A stretch of DNA of 64,000 bases, taken from NCBI RefSeq assembly GCF_024166365.1, contig NC_064835.1, forward strand, positions 65,452,607 through 65,516,606, in the 5' to 3' direction. This document shows, piece by piece, positions 54,280 through 64,000 of this stretch. The DNA comes from Elephas maximus indicus. Taxonomy: Eukaryota > Chordata > Mammalia > Proboscidea > Elephantidae. A program made the position numbers and the translations under genes. The notes below the pieces were generated by a model, which had not been told where the DNA came from, made no database searches, and saw only the letters and a list, made by a program, of their open reading frames with translations. Every line of letters begins with the position of its first letter. Positions within the stretch are counted from its first letter, which is position 1.

Positions 54280-55203
54280 ACTCCGTTTAGTACTTCTTGT
54301 AATTTTGGTTTGGTTTTTGCAAATTCCCTAAACTACTGCTTATCTGGAAATGTCCTAATTTCTCCTTCATATTTGAGAGACAGTTTTGCTGGATATATAA
54401 TTCTTGGTTGGCAATTTTTTTCCTTCAAGGCTTTCCGTATGTCATGGTTTCTGCTGAGTATTCCGAGCTTAGTCTTATTGACTCTCCTTTGTAGGTGAAT
54501 TTTTCTTTATCCCTAGCATCTCTTAAAATTCTCTCTTTATCTTTGGTTTTGCAAGTTTGATTATAATATGCATTGATCACTTTATTTTGGGGTCTATCTT
54601 TGTGGGGTTTGATGACGAGTATCTTGGATAGATATCTTCTCATCTTTCATGTTATCAGGGAAGTTTTCTCCCAACAAATCTTCAACAATTCTCTCTGTAT
54701 TTTCTATTATCCTTCCCTGTTTTGGTACTCCAATCACTCGTAGGTTATTCCTCTTGATAGAGTCTCACGTAATTCTTAGGGTGTCTTCATTTTTAAAAAA
54801 TTATTTTATCTGATTTTTCCTCAAATATGTTGGTACCAAGTGCTTTATCTTCAATCTCACTAATTCTCACTTCCATGTCCTTAATTTGGCTCCTGTGACT
54901 TTCTGTTGAGTTGTCTGATTCTGACATTTTATTGTTAATCCTCTGGATTTCAGTTTGCTGTCTCTCTGTGGGTTCTTGCAACCTATTAAATTTGTCATTA
55001 TGCTCTCCTCTAATCTTCTTAATTCCTTCTAATGCTTTGTCTGTTTGTTGCTTGGCTTGTTCTGTGTTTTGCCTGATCTCCTTCCTGAACTCTTGAAGAG
55101 TTCTGTATATTAATCTTTTGTATTCTATCTCTGGTAATTCCAGAAAATTCTCTTCATCCAGAAGATTTCTTGATTCTTTGATTTGGGAGCTTGCTGAAGC
55201 CAT
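54280..55203 (-). pseudogene. L1-C ORF1, broken
   Basis: The coiled-coil part is open at 55,203-54,793 (136 codons; YRTLQEFRKEIRQNTEQAKQ, then RLQEPTERQQTEIQRINNKM). The RRM and C-terminal part continues to ~54,280 with shifts (DKEKFTYKGESIRLSSEYSA at ~54,480-54,540). The true start is upstream of 55,203, near 55,248. Inactive. Confidence 0.83.
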
Positions 55204-55259
55204 CGTGTTCTATTTATGTGATTTGATATTGACTGTTGTCCCTGAGCCATCAATAAGAT

Positions 55260-56626
55260 ACTGTATTCATTTATTTTATGTTTGCTTACTGTGTCCTAGC
55301 TTTTTGCTTTATTTTGTTTCATTCTGACATGCCCAAATAGGCTGCTTGTGTGAACTGTTTTGATTATTGGCACCTTTGAAGCTCTAATGTCCTGTCACCA
55401 GGTGGTTAGATCTGTTACTAGGTATATGAGCACAGGAGTCTGTTTACTTTTCTTGTGTGGATTTAGCTCAGGTGTCCAGGTAGTTGGTCACCAAGTGTGT
55501 GGTGCAGGCTCTCACTTACAATCTTAGATGAGCAGAGATGATTGGTGTAGGCACAGGTACCTGGCTGCAGTAGGGGATTATGTGCTGAGCAAGGCAGGGG
55601 CTGACAACTGCTCCTGAGAGTGGCTGGGAGGAAAGTGCGTCCCTGTTCCCTATAGCACATAGATGGGTGGGTTTTGCAGTTGGACTACGGGTACCCAGTG
55701 CTGTTAGTTGTAAGAACTGGGAGGCACCACTTATCCTTGAACCCCTGTTGCAGGTAACTATATGTCATGGGCGGAGCCAACAGCCCTCAGGCCCCTGATG
55801 TGGGTAGGTGAGTACCATTCTTAATAGGCAGAGCAGTGTCAAATGTCAGGAACCTACTTCTCCACCATATTACTGAAACAGTTGAAGTTAAACTTACGGT
55901 ATATAACCTCTTGTACCGTGCTAACATGTGCCTGTGCTGTTCAAATGGGCCTACACAGGTCTATTCAGGGGTGAAAGGCATTCAAGATCTGTGGACCCTT
56001 TATGCCTGTGCCTAGGCAAAGGAGATATTTCTGCCCTGAGTTCCCAGCATAGTGGAGCTGGCAGATTTTTTTTTCCGTTTGTTAACTTATTCCTTCTCCA
56101 AGGCCAGTAGAATGGCACAAGTCCTACTTCCAGCCCAGGGAAAGTGACTATCACTGAAGCTGACTCAGGACCTGGTGCAGAGCAGGGAGGAGTGAGGTAA
56201 ATGGGAGACAGTTTTTCCCAAAGGGGTGTTTTTTGCTCCACAAGGTAGATTAGATGCAAGTACTTACCTTTTGCTGATTGCATGCCACTTTTCACCGATT
56301 CTGGAAGCGTGAGTGGATTCTCCACCGCTCAGCCTGTCCTGATGTGGAAAATGCATCCTGAAAGCCACTGGTTGCCTCACCACTCTCGTGCCAGTGGGTC
56401 TGGCCTGCAGGGAGGCGGTTCCCACTGGGTCAGGTCTGGCTACTCCTCGATGCTTCTGAACTATCTCTCCCTCCCCCTGCCACTCAGTCCGATTCTTCAA
56501 CTTTGCCTTTGATGTTTAGGTCTCCAAAATATATGTATATAATCGATTCACTTGTTTTTTGGGTCTTTGTTGTAACAGAAACCACAGGAAGTGTCTGACT
56601 ACTCCACCATCTTGGCCCCACCTCCT
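55260..56626 (-). promoter_or_regulatory. L1-C 5' UTR
   Basis: About 1.37 kb, aligning with the L1-B 5' UTR (30,933-32,270) over blocks such as ccaagtgtgtggtgcaggc, ccctgttccctatagcacat and ctctccctccccctgccact. Ends with ccaccatcttgg at the element's first bases. No tandem units seen. Confidence 0.8.
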
Positions 56627-56806
56627 AAAATTTCCAGTTTTTGACAAATAATTATGAGACATGCAAATAAATAAGAAAGTATAGCCCATAAACAGGAATA
56701 AAACCAATCCATAGAAACTGTCCATGAAGAAGCCCAGACATCAGAGTTACTAGACAACAACTTTAAACCAACTATTCTAAATAGACTCAAAAAGTTAAAG
56801 GAAATA

Positions 56807-57600
56807 ATGTACAGAAAACTAAAGAAAACCATGAGAATGATATCTAACCAAATAGAGAATACCAATAAAGGGATAGAAATCAGAAAAAGGAACCAAAAAG
56901 AAATTCTGGAGTTGAAAAGTACAATCACTGAAAATAAAAATCCACTAAAAATGTTCAACAGTAGACCTGAGAAGGCAGAAGAAAGAAGTGACCTTGAAGG
57001 TAGGTCAGTGAGGTAATAGTCTGAGGATCAGAAAAAACAGAGAATGAAGAAAAATAGAGCCTCAGAGACCTGTGGGACACTATCAAGCATACCAATATAT
57101 GCATAATGGGAGTCCCAGAAGGGGAGAAAAGCATGAAAAGGACAGACAGAATATTGAAGAAACAATGGCTGAAAACTTGCCAAATTTGATGAAAAATATT
57201 AATCTATGGATTCCAGAAGCTCCATGAATTCCAAGTAAAATAAACTCAAAGAGATTCACACCTAGAAACATTATAATCAAACTGTGAAAAGAAAAAGAGA
57301 GAATCTTGAAAGCAGTAAGAGAGAATTGACTCATCACATATAAGGAGTCCTCAGTAAGATTAACAGCTGATTTCTTCTCAGAAGTCATTGAGGCCAGAAG
57401 GCAGTGGGATGACATATTCAAAGCTGAAATTAAAAAAAAAAAAAAATCTGTCAACAAAGAATGCCATATCTAGCAAAACTACCTTTCAAAAATGAAGAAA
57501 AATGAAAACATTCCCAGATAAGCAAAAGCTGAGATAATTTGTCACTAGCACACCTGCTTTACAAGAAATACTAAAGGAAGTTCTTCAGGCTGAAATAAAG
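56807..57600 (+). pseudogene. L1-G ORF1 remnant
   Basis: The open piece 56,807-57,016 (69 codons: ENTNKGIEIRKRNQKEIL, EELKS-like coiled coil) is followed by wording of the RRM ('caatatatgcataatgggagtccc' corresponds to I-x-GVPE) and C-terminal domain ('aggccagaaggcagtgggatg' gives ARRQWD), all typical of old mammalian L1 ORF1. Multiple stops. Confidence 0.7.
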
Positions 57601-59016
57601 GACACTATATAGCAACTCAAACCAACATGAAAAAATAAAGAGCACTAGTAAAAATAAGTAAATATAAAAGACAGTATAATGTATTTTTTGTTTTTAACTC
57701 TACTTTCCCTGTTTTGAAAGATTAATGCATAAAGCAATAATTATAAATCTATGTTGATAGACACAAAAGATCTAAAGATGTAATTTGTGACAATAACAGC
57801 ACAAAAGAGAAGGGGGAACAGAGCTATATAGGAGCAAAGACTGTATACTATTGAAATTCAGTTATTATTTATCTTAACTACATTGTTATAAATTAAGATG
57901 TTAAATGTAATTCCCAGGAAACATAAGAAAAGGGCTCAAAAAAAAAAATAGTAAAAGAAACAACAAGAGAATTAAAAGAGTATATTAGAAAACATTTATC
58001 TAATACAAAAGAAGACAGGTACAGAACAATAATGGAGGAATAGAAGAAGAAAAATGACTTAATGTATACAGAAAAAAATTGCAAACTGACAGACATAAAT
58101 CCTACCTTATCAGTAATTAAATTAAATGTAAATAGATTAAACTCCAATTAAATGGCAGAGATTGGTAGAATGGATTAAAAACATGATTCAGGTTCAGGCT
58201 GTCTACAAGAGATTTACCTTAGGTTAAATGAACATAAATAGGTTGAAAGTAAAAAGAAGGAAGAAGGTATACCATGCAAATAGTAACCAAAAGAGAGCTA
58301 TGGTGGCTGAAAAAATATACTTTAAGACAAAAATTGTTACTTGACGAAGGACATTTTATAATGATAAAAAGGTCAATCCATCAAAAATACATAACATTTA
58401 AGACATAACATATATGAACATAAACATATAGGAGCCTAACAAAAGAGAAAAAAAATACATGAATCAAAACTAATAGAATTGAATGGAGAAATAGCTCATT
58501 CAGTAATAAAGTTGAAGACTGCAATACTCTACTTTCAGTAATGGATAGAACAAGTAGATCATAGATAATCAAGGAAATATAACAAACAGCTATTTAACAT
58601 TCCACATAGACTAGCAGAATACACATTCTTTTCAAGCACAAAACGTTCCGTTCTCCAGGGTGGACATATTTTAGACCATAAAACAAGTCTCAGTAAATTT
58701 AAAAGGATTGAAATAATACAAAGTATGTTATCTGATTACAATAGAATTAAATTAAAAATCAATAAGGGAAGGAAGTTTGGAAAATTTACAAATATGTAGA
58801 CATTAAGCAGTACATTCCTAAATAATCAATGAGTCAAGGGAAATTAGAAAATACTTTGAAATAAATAAAAACAAAAATACAAAATACTAAAACTTACGAG
58901 ATGCAGTAAAGCAGTGCTCAGAGAGAAAGTTATAGCACTAAACGCATACATAAAAAGGAAGAAAAATCTCAAATCAATAACCTAACATTCCCTTTTAAGA
59001 AAATAGGAAAAACAAA

Positions 59017-60054
59017 TTAGTCAGTTGAAAAGGACAAATATTATATGAGACCACTATTATAAGAACACAAGAAATGGTTTAAACACAGAAGAAAACATTC
59101 TTTGATGGTTACAAGGGTGGGGAGGGAGGGAGAGGGGCATTCACTAATTAGATAGTAGATAAGAATTATCTTAGGTGAAGGGAAGGACAACGCACTATAC
59201 AGGGGAAGTCAGCACAACTGGACTAACCCAAAATCTAAGAAGTTTCCTGAATACAACCAAACACTTTGAGGGACAGAGGAACAGGGGTGGGGGTCTTGGG
59301 ATCATGGTTTCAAGGGACACCTAGGTCAATTGGTATAACAAAGGTTATTAAGAAAATGTCCTGCATCCCATTTTGGTGAGTGGTGTCTGGAGCCTTAGAA
59401 GCTATCGAGCAGCCATCTAAGATACATCAATTGATCCCACCTCACCTGGAGCAAAGGAGAATGAAGAACACCAAAGACACAAGGAAAATATTAGCCCAAG
59501 AGACAGAAAGGGCCACATAAACCAGAGACTCCATCAGCCTGAGACCAGAAGAACTAGATGGTGCCTGACTACCACCAATTACCCCCCTGACAGGGAACAC
59601 GACAGACAGTGCCTGATGGATTAGAGAAAAGTGGGGTGCAGAACTTAAATTCTAGTAAAAAGGCCAGACTTAATGGCCTGACTGAGACTAGAAGGACCCT
59701 GGAAGACACTGCCCCTGGACTCTGTGTTAGCCCAGAACTGAAACCATTCCTGAAGCTGACTCTTCAGACAAAGATTGGACTGGACATAAAATGATACTCA
59801 TGAAGATAGTGCTACTTAGCTCCGGTAGATACACGAGACTAAGTGGGCAGCTCCTATCCGGAGGTGAGATGAGAAGGCAAGAAGGGACAGGAGCTGGTTG
59901 AATGGACACAGGAAATCCAGGGTAGAAAGGAGGAGTGTGCGGTCATATTACAGGGAGAGCAATGAGGGTCACTTAATAGTGTGTGTATAAATTTTTGTAT
60001 GAGAAACTAACTTGAACTGTAAACTTGCACTTAAAGCACAATTAAAAAAAAGAT
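59017..60054 (+). mobile_element. L1-F: 5'-truncated L1 tail
   Basis: Begins at the last ~12 codons of ORF2 (attagtcagttgaaaaggac, then the gaccactattataa stop) and runs through a 3' UTR of the L1-A/B subtype, including the G-rich tract at 59,115-59,137, to a short poly-A (60,044-60,051). TSD aataggaaaaacaaa, 15 bp exact, at 59,002-59,016 and 60,055-60,069. Confidence 0.93.
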
Positions 60055-60999
60055 AATAGGAAAAACAAACAAAAAAGACCAAACTCAACCCAAATCAAGA
60101 AGGAAATAATAATGATTAGATGGAAATAAATGAAATAGAGCATAGAAAAACAGTAGTAAAAATCAACGAAACCAAAAGTTGATTCTTTGAGATTAACAAA
60201 ATTGGTAAAACTTTAGCTAGACTGGCCAAGAAAAAAAGAGAAGTCTAAAATTACTAAAATCAGGAATGAAAGAGAGGGCATCACTATGGTTTACAGAAAT
60301 AAAAAGGATTATAAAAGAATACTGTGAGCAACTGTACACCAACAAAGTAGATAACCTAGATGAGATGAACAAATTTCTAGGAAGACACAAACTACCAAAA
60401 CTGACTCAATTGGAAAAAAAAGGAAATCTGTATAGACCTATACAAGTAGGTCTACTGAACCAGTCATCAAAACTCTTCCCATAAACAAAAGCCCAGGACG
60501 AGATGGTTTTACCGGTGAATTCTACAAAATGTTTAAAAAGAACACTGCTCCTTCACAATATTTTCCAAAAAAAATAGAAGAGGAGCTAACACTCCTAACC
60601 CATTCTATGGGCTGGTTTACTCTGATACCAAAATCAGGCAAAGACATCACTAGAAAAGATAACTATAGACTAATATCCCTTGTGAATATAGGTGTAAAAT
60701 TCCTTAACAGAATACTAGTAAAATGAATTTAGCAGCATGTGAAAGGGTTATACATCATGACTAAGTGAGATTTATCCTAGAAATTGAAGCTAGGAATGAC
60801 TTAACATGCAAAAAAAAAAAAAATCAATGTAGTACATCATATTAATAAAATAAAGGAAAAAATCACATGAGCACTTCAATAGACACACAAAAAAGCATTT
60901 GATAAAATCCAACACCCTTTCATGATAAAAATATTCAACAAACTAGGACTAGAACAGAAACTCCTTAACCTGATAAAAAGCATCTATAAAAAATTCACA

Positions 61000-61802
61000 A
61001 AGAGTGTGAGAGAGAAAATGAGTAGTTAGAGAGAGGGAAAGAGTTTCTCAAGTTACTGGGCAAAAGTTGAATGAGAATGAAACCATTTAGGGTTAAAGAG
61101 ATGTTGGAAACCTGGCCCAGCATAACTTAGTTACTATCTGGATTAATTTTCAGGAGCATGATGTCTCAAAGTGGGTTGGGAGAAAAGGAATCATGAGTTG
61201 GGAGTATTTTTCAAGTCTGATTGTCATAAATGAACAAGGCGATACCTACACATGAATTTAGGACCCATTATTTGCCAACCAATAGTGTCGCTTGAAACTT
61301 GGCATTTCATAAATTGGAATTAACTGTGTGGCAACTGGTATGGTACGGAGACAGAAAATAGATTAGCAGTTACGGAGGCTGGGGTAGAAGGCCCCTGGTG
61401 GTACAACATTTCAACACTCAAATACTAACCAAAAGTTTGATTTTCTAACCCACCTAGTGGCTTCATGAGAGAAAGGCCTGGCGATCTGCTTCTGTAAAGA
61501 TTATAGCCAAGAAAACCCTATGGTACAGTTCTACTCTGCCACATGGGGTTGCTATGAGTTGGAATTGAATTGACAGCAGCTAACAACAACCAGGGCTGAG
61601 GGCTGGAGCGGAGGGAGGTTGGGGAAGAACAGAGAGTGACTATAAATGGGTTTGGGGTTTCCTTTGGGAGTGATGAAATGTTTTAAAAGTAATTATGGTG
61701 ATGGTTCCCAACTATGAACATAGTAAAATCATTGAATTGTACACTTTAAGTGGGTGAATTGTATGGTGTGTGAATCTCAATAAAGCTGTTAAAACAAAAC
61801 AA
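61000..61802 (+). mobile_element. Insert in L1-G: L1MB-like tail plus unknown sequence
   Basis: The right end (61,660-61,800) has the typical old L1 tail: ttgaattgtacactttaagt, ggtgaattgtatggtgtgtg, ctcaataaagctgttaaaac. The left part (61,015-61,340) is unidentified. Flanks aaattcaca (60,991-60,999) and aatttcaca (61,801-) suggest a TSD. An AfroSINE sits inside. Confidence 0.65.
61389..61590 (+). mobile_element. AfroSINE, long form
   Basis: ggcccctggtggtacaacat head, long-form middle segment (tctgcttctgtaaagattat), gctatgagttggaattgaat body, and a tail taacaacaac that equals the RTE terminus. Interrupts an L1MB-like tail. Confidence 0.9.
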
Positions 61803-62287
61803 ATTTCACAGCTAACATCATACATAAGGCAAAAGACTGAAAACTTTCCTGATAAGATTAGGAAAAATACAAGGATGTTCACACTCACCGTTCCTATTCA
61901 AAGTTGTACTGGATGTCCTACCAACGTCAATTAGGCAACAGAAAGAAAGAAAAGGCATCCAGATTGAAATGGAAGACGTAAAACTATCTCTATTTGCAGA
62001 TGACATGACCTTGAGAGCGTCCTCCTCCATCTTTTATTGTCACTGGCTTCTGCTGAAGGGCAGCTTGTTCGCAAGGTCTTGGCATTGTCTCACCCCTCCA
62101 TCTGCTTACCAGCTGCATCTGCTACTGAGGTGAGGCCATCAATTGTCAGGTTCATGATACCTTTATCCTCCTTGTTCCAAGTACAGGGCCTCTTTGGGTC
62201 AGCTGGCTCTTTTGCTTACCTCCCCGCGCCACATGGAGATCACAGGCCTCTGTGAAACTGTCCTCGGGTCCACCCACCTAGATGCCT

Positions 62288-62496
62288 TACTGTTCTTGTT
62301 AGGTGCCATCTAGTCAAGTTTTCACTCACAGCAACCCCATGTGTTACAGACTAGAACTGCCTGATATGGTTTTCTAGGCTATAATCTTTACGGGAGCAGA
62401 TCACCAGGTCCTTCTCCCTCAGAGCTGCTGGGTGGGTTTAAAGCTCCAACTTTTTGGTCACCAGCTGAGTGCTTAACTATTGTGCCATCAGGACTC
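62288..62496 (-). mobile_element. AfroSINE, long form
   Basis: Minus-strand copy: ttcttgttaggtgccatcta (tail side), middle segment cgggagcagatcaccagg, head attgtgccatcaggactc. Perfect 10-bp TSD ctagatgcct (62,278-62,287 and 62,497-62,506). Confidence 0.92.
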
Positions 62497-62506
62497 CTAG
62501 ATGCCT

Positions 62507-63865
62507 CATTCAGCCATTAATACAGATCTTTCCAGGTGCCATGTTTAAAGCGAGTCTTATCCATGAAGTTTTCAATCTCTCATGCTACACCCCTCCAGCT
62601 CCCAGGGCTCAGCTCTCCCAAGAGATAGTCAAGGCAGGATGTGGAAGGAATGTGCTGTGAATAGCCTGAGGGCATGAGGATGTGGGGCAGTGAGTTACCA
62701 TGAGTCAATATTGTAACGGGTTATTCCCATTACGGAAAAGGGCTAGAAGAGCATTCTCCCTGGGAGAAAGAATCGGAAGAAATTGCAGAGTGCTGTGGGC
62801 AGGACGGGTGTGAAAGTTTAGCTGGCAGAGGGGACTGGACTATGGCAGAGAGGGAGCTGATAGGGGAGCACCAAGGCTGTGAACAGACCCAAGTAGCAGA
62901 AGCCTGACAAGGCAAGTGGTTGCTAGGCCTGGTCAGCAGCACGAAGTCTTTGCTCAGGGTTAGAAACAGATTGTAAGGGAGAGGTCACTCTGGTGTCTTA
63001 AAGAGACGTACCTGGAGACGATGCACCAGTGGTACCAGCATCAGGCCCTGGAGATTGAGGAAAGAGATTCAATGCTTCAAAGAGGCTCTCTTCCTGAGAA
63101 GTGAATAAAAAATTCTAACATGTAATTCGCTCATGGTTATTAATAGAGCCTGCTTTTAGACTTCTATTTTCCCACTGCAGCAGAGGCAGGAAGTTCACTG
63201 GAAAGTTGTCCAGGGCATTCCTGTGTGCCAGGCAGGTGTGTGGTTCAATTAAAAGCAGTCTCATTTAGCAAGGCAGTGTCAAATCCTCTCACTCTCAGCA
63301 CGATACTATCACTGTAGACTTAGCCAGGATGTCTCATAAGTACGAACCCAGCCATAAAAACCACTTACTCAATGTGCAAATAAGTGGGTTTTAATTGTCA
63401 TTCCTTTTATATTTATAAATCAGAAAATGGCTTTGATCAGACCATGTGTCCCGACTTTCGATTCAGAAAAGACAAACACCTCAACTCCCTGTTATATGAA
63501 CAATAGAGTGACTGTGGCCCAGCCTCCCAGGATTTGAAGTCTTAGTAAGGAGATAAGTTGCAAAGTGTTTACCATCTGAGTCAAGACTGGAACAAGTGCA
63601 AAAATGGATGCTATAGGCGGTGAGCACCACCAAGTTCAAAGACATTAAGAAGTACTCATTTCCAAAACCTATAAAAGTAAGGACTGTCCCTCCCCCCTTC
63701 ACCCCAGGCCCACTTGTCCTGTGAGGTCATTTAGTCCCGGGCTGAAAATTCTTATGTCTAAATGGGCACCTTGTACAGAAAGAAAACAAAGCAGATTATT
63801 TTATGTTTTTTTTTTTTAAATATATAATGGAAGAAAATTAATAGGCTTCCATGACACAAAACGCT
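62507..63865. other. No gene or recognised repeat
   Basis: Appears largely single-copy. Short open frames on both strands (e.g. 63,481-63,702 minus) lack motifs. A T-run lies at 63,808-63,817. Confidence 0.5.
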
Positions 63866-64000
63866 GGGTCTGAATCCCAGCTCCCCAGCTTATATTTGTG
63901 TGGTCACAGGTAGGTTCTTTAACTTCCTCAACTCTCCACTTTCCTATTCTGTGAAATGGGAATGCTTATATTTGTTTCACAAGGTTATTGTGAAGATTAG
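63866..64000 (+). repeat. MIR SINE, cut by window edge
   Basis: gggtctgaatcccagctccc, then ggtaggttctttaacttcct, then ctattctgtgaaatgggaat and ggttattgtgaagattag follow the MIR core in order. Confidence 0.85.

Larger units (their letters stand above)
43257..56626 (-). mobile_element. L1-C: old L1 split by L1-A
   Basis: Minus strand, from a 5' end at ~56,626 (ccaccatcttggccccacct) through a 5' UTR like that of L1-B, ORF1 (55,203-54,280), inter-ORF region and ORF2 (53,814-51,974 continuing 44,611-43,257). L1-A interrupts ORF2 with a 15-bp TSD. The ORF2 C-terminus and 3' UTR are missing at 43,257. Confidence 0.9.
56627..62012 (+). mobile_element. L1-G: ancient L1, plus strand, interrupted twice
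   Basis: Old L1M-type element in three pieces: 56,627-59,001 (ORF1 and the start of ORF2), 60,070-60,999 (ORF2 to the RT fingers) and 61,803-62,012 (RT up to FADD). Its left end abuts the L1-C 5' end. The gaps hold L1-F and a composite insert. No intact frame; cut off just after the RT catalytic motif at 62,010. Confidence 0.8.
58080..62012 (+). pseudogene. L1-G ORF2 remnant, 3' truncated
   Basis: Fragments in order: endonuclease wording near 58,090-58,700, an RT approach segment at 60,266-60,484 (EYCEQLYTNKVDNLDEMNKF), TLIPKSGKDITRKDNYRLIS (60,615-60,675), and [10 protein letters not shown] (FADD codons 61,993-62,004). Everything beyond FADD is missing. Two later insertions split it. Confidence 0.8.

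Overview
This is a mammalian nuclear genomic window with no host protein-coding gene, exon, tRNA, rRNA or CRISPR array that I can support. It is built almost wholly of nested retrotransposons. The repeats point to Afrotheria, most likely Paenungulata and probably an elephant. Evidence: about a dozen tRNA-derived AfroSINE copies, in both a long (~200 bp) and a short (~165 bp) form; several BovB-type RTE elements; and L1 copies with a 3' UTR of a type I associate with elephant rather than human or mouse. Species is an inference.

Layout. 1-14,000: RTE pieces, AfroSINEs with clear target-site duplications (TSDs), MIRs, and old L1M-type sequence antisense to the window. 14,195-14,722: an old hAT-like DNA transposon holding a TA-flanked inverted-repeat element. 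14,810-17,960: another old antisense L1 split by a twin-primed RTE copy. 17,961-23,600: the least repetitive stretch, with a good CTCF motif at 18,952. 23,632-37,265: an ERV-L-like provirus on the minus strand (5' LTR 36,651-37,265, Leu-type primer site, truncated 3' LTR at 23,632) that now encloses an old full-length L1 ('L1-B', 24,001-32,270) and a further L1 tail. 38,326-39,900: two solo LTRs of a second family, also seen inside L1-B and at 43,111. 39,982-40,420: an internally deleted RTE. 41,022-43,110: an L1 ('L1-D') that lost almost all of ORF2.

43,257-56,626 is the core: an old full-length minus-strand L1 ('L1-C') split by a young full-length L1 ('L1-A', 44,627-51,958) with a perfect 15-bp TSD. 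L1-A has a CpG-rich 5' UTR made of about three tandem units, an ORF1 with one frameshift, a lysine-rich small ORF between ORF1 and ORF2, a near-complete ORF2 with two frameshifts, and a 3' UTR with a G-rich tract. 56,627-62,012: an ancient plus-strand L1 interrupted by a younger L1 tail (59,017-60,054) and by an L1MB-like tail carrying an AfroSINE. The right edge ends in an AfroSINE and a MIR.

How the parts relate. L1 proteins mobilise L1 itself and probably supplied the machinery for some SINEs here; the RTE would have moved its own deleted derivatives. The most notable observations are the inter-ORF small ORF recurring in four L1 copies (in the youngest its stop overlaps the ORF2 start as ATGA), the swap to a monomeric GC-rich 5' UTR in the young L1, and an RTE insertion that begins with an RTE 3' tail, as if copied from a head-to-tail read-through transcript.
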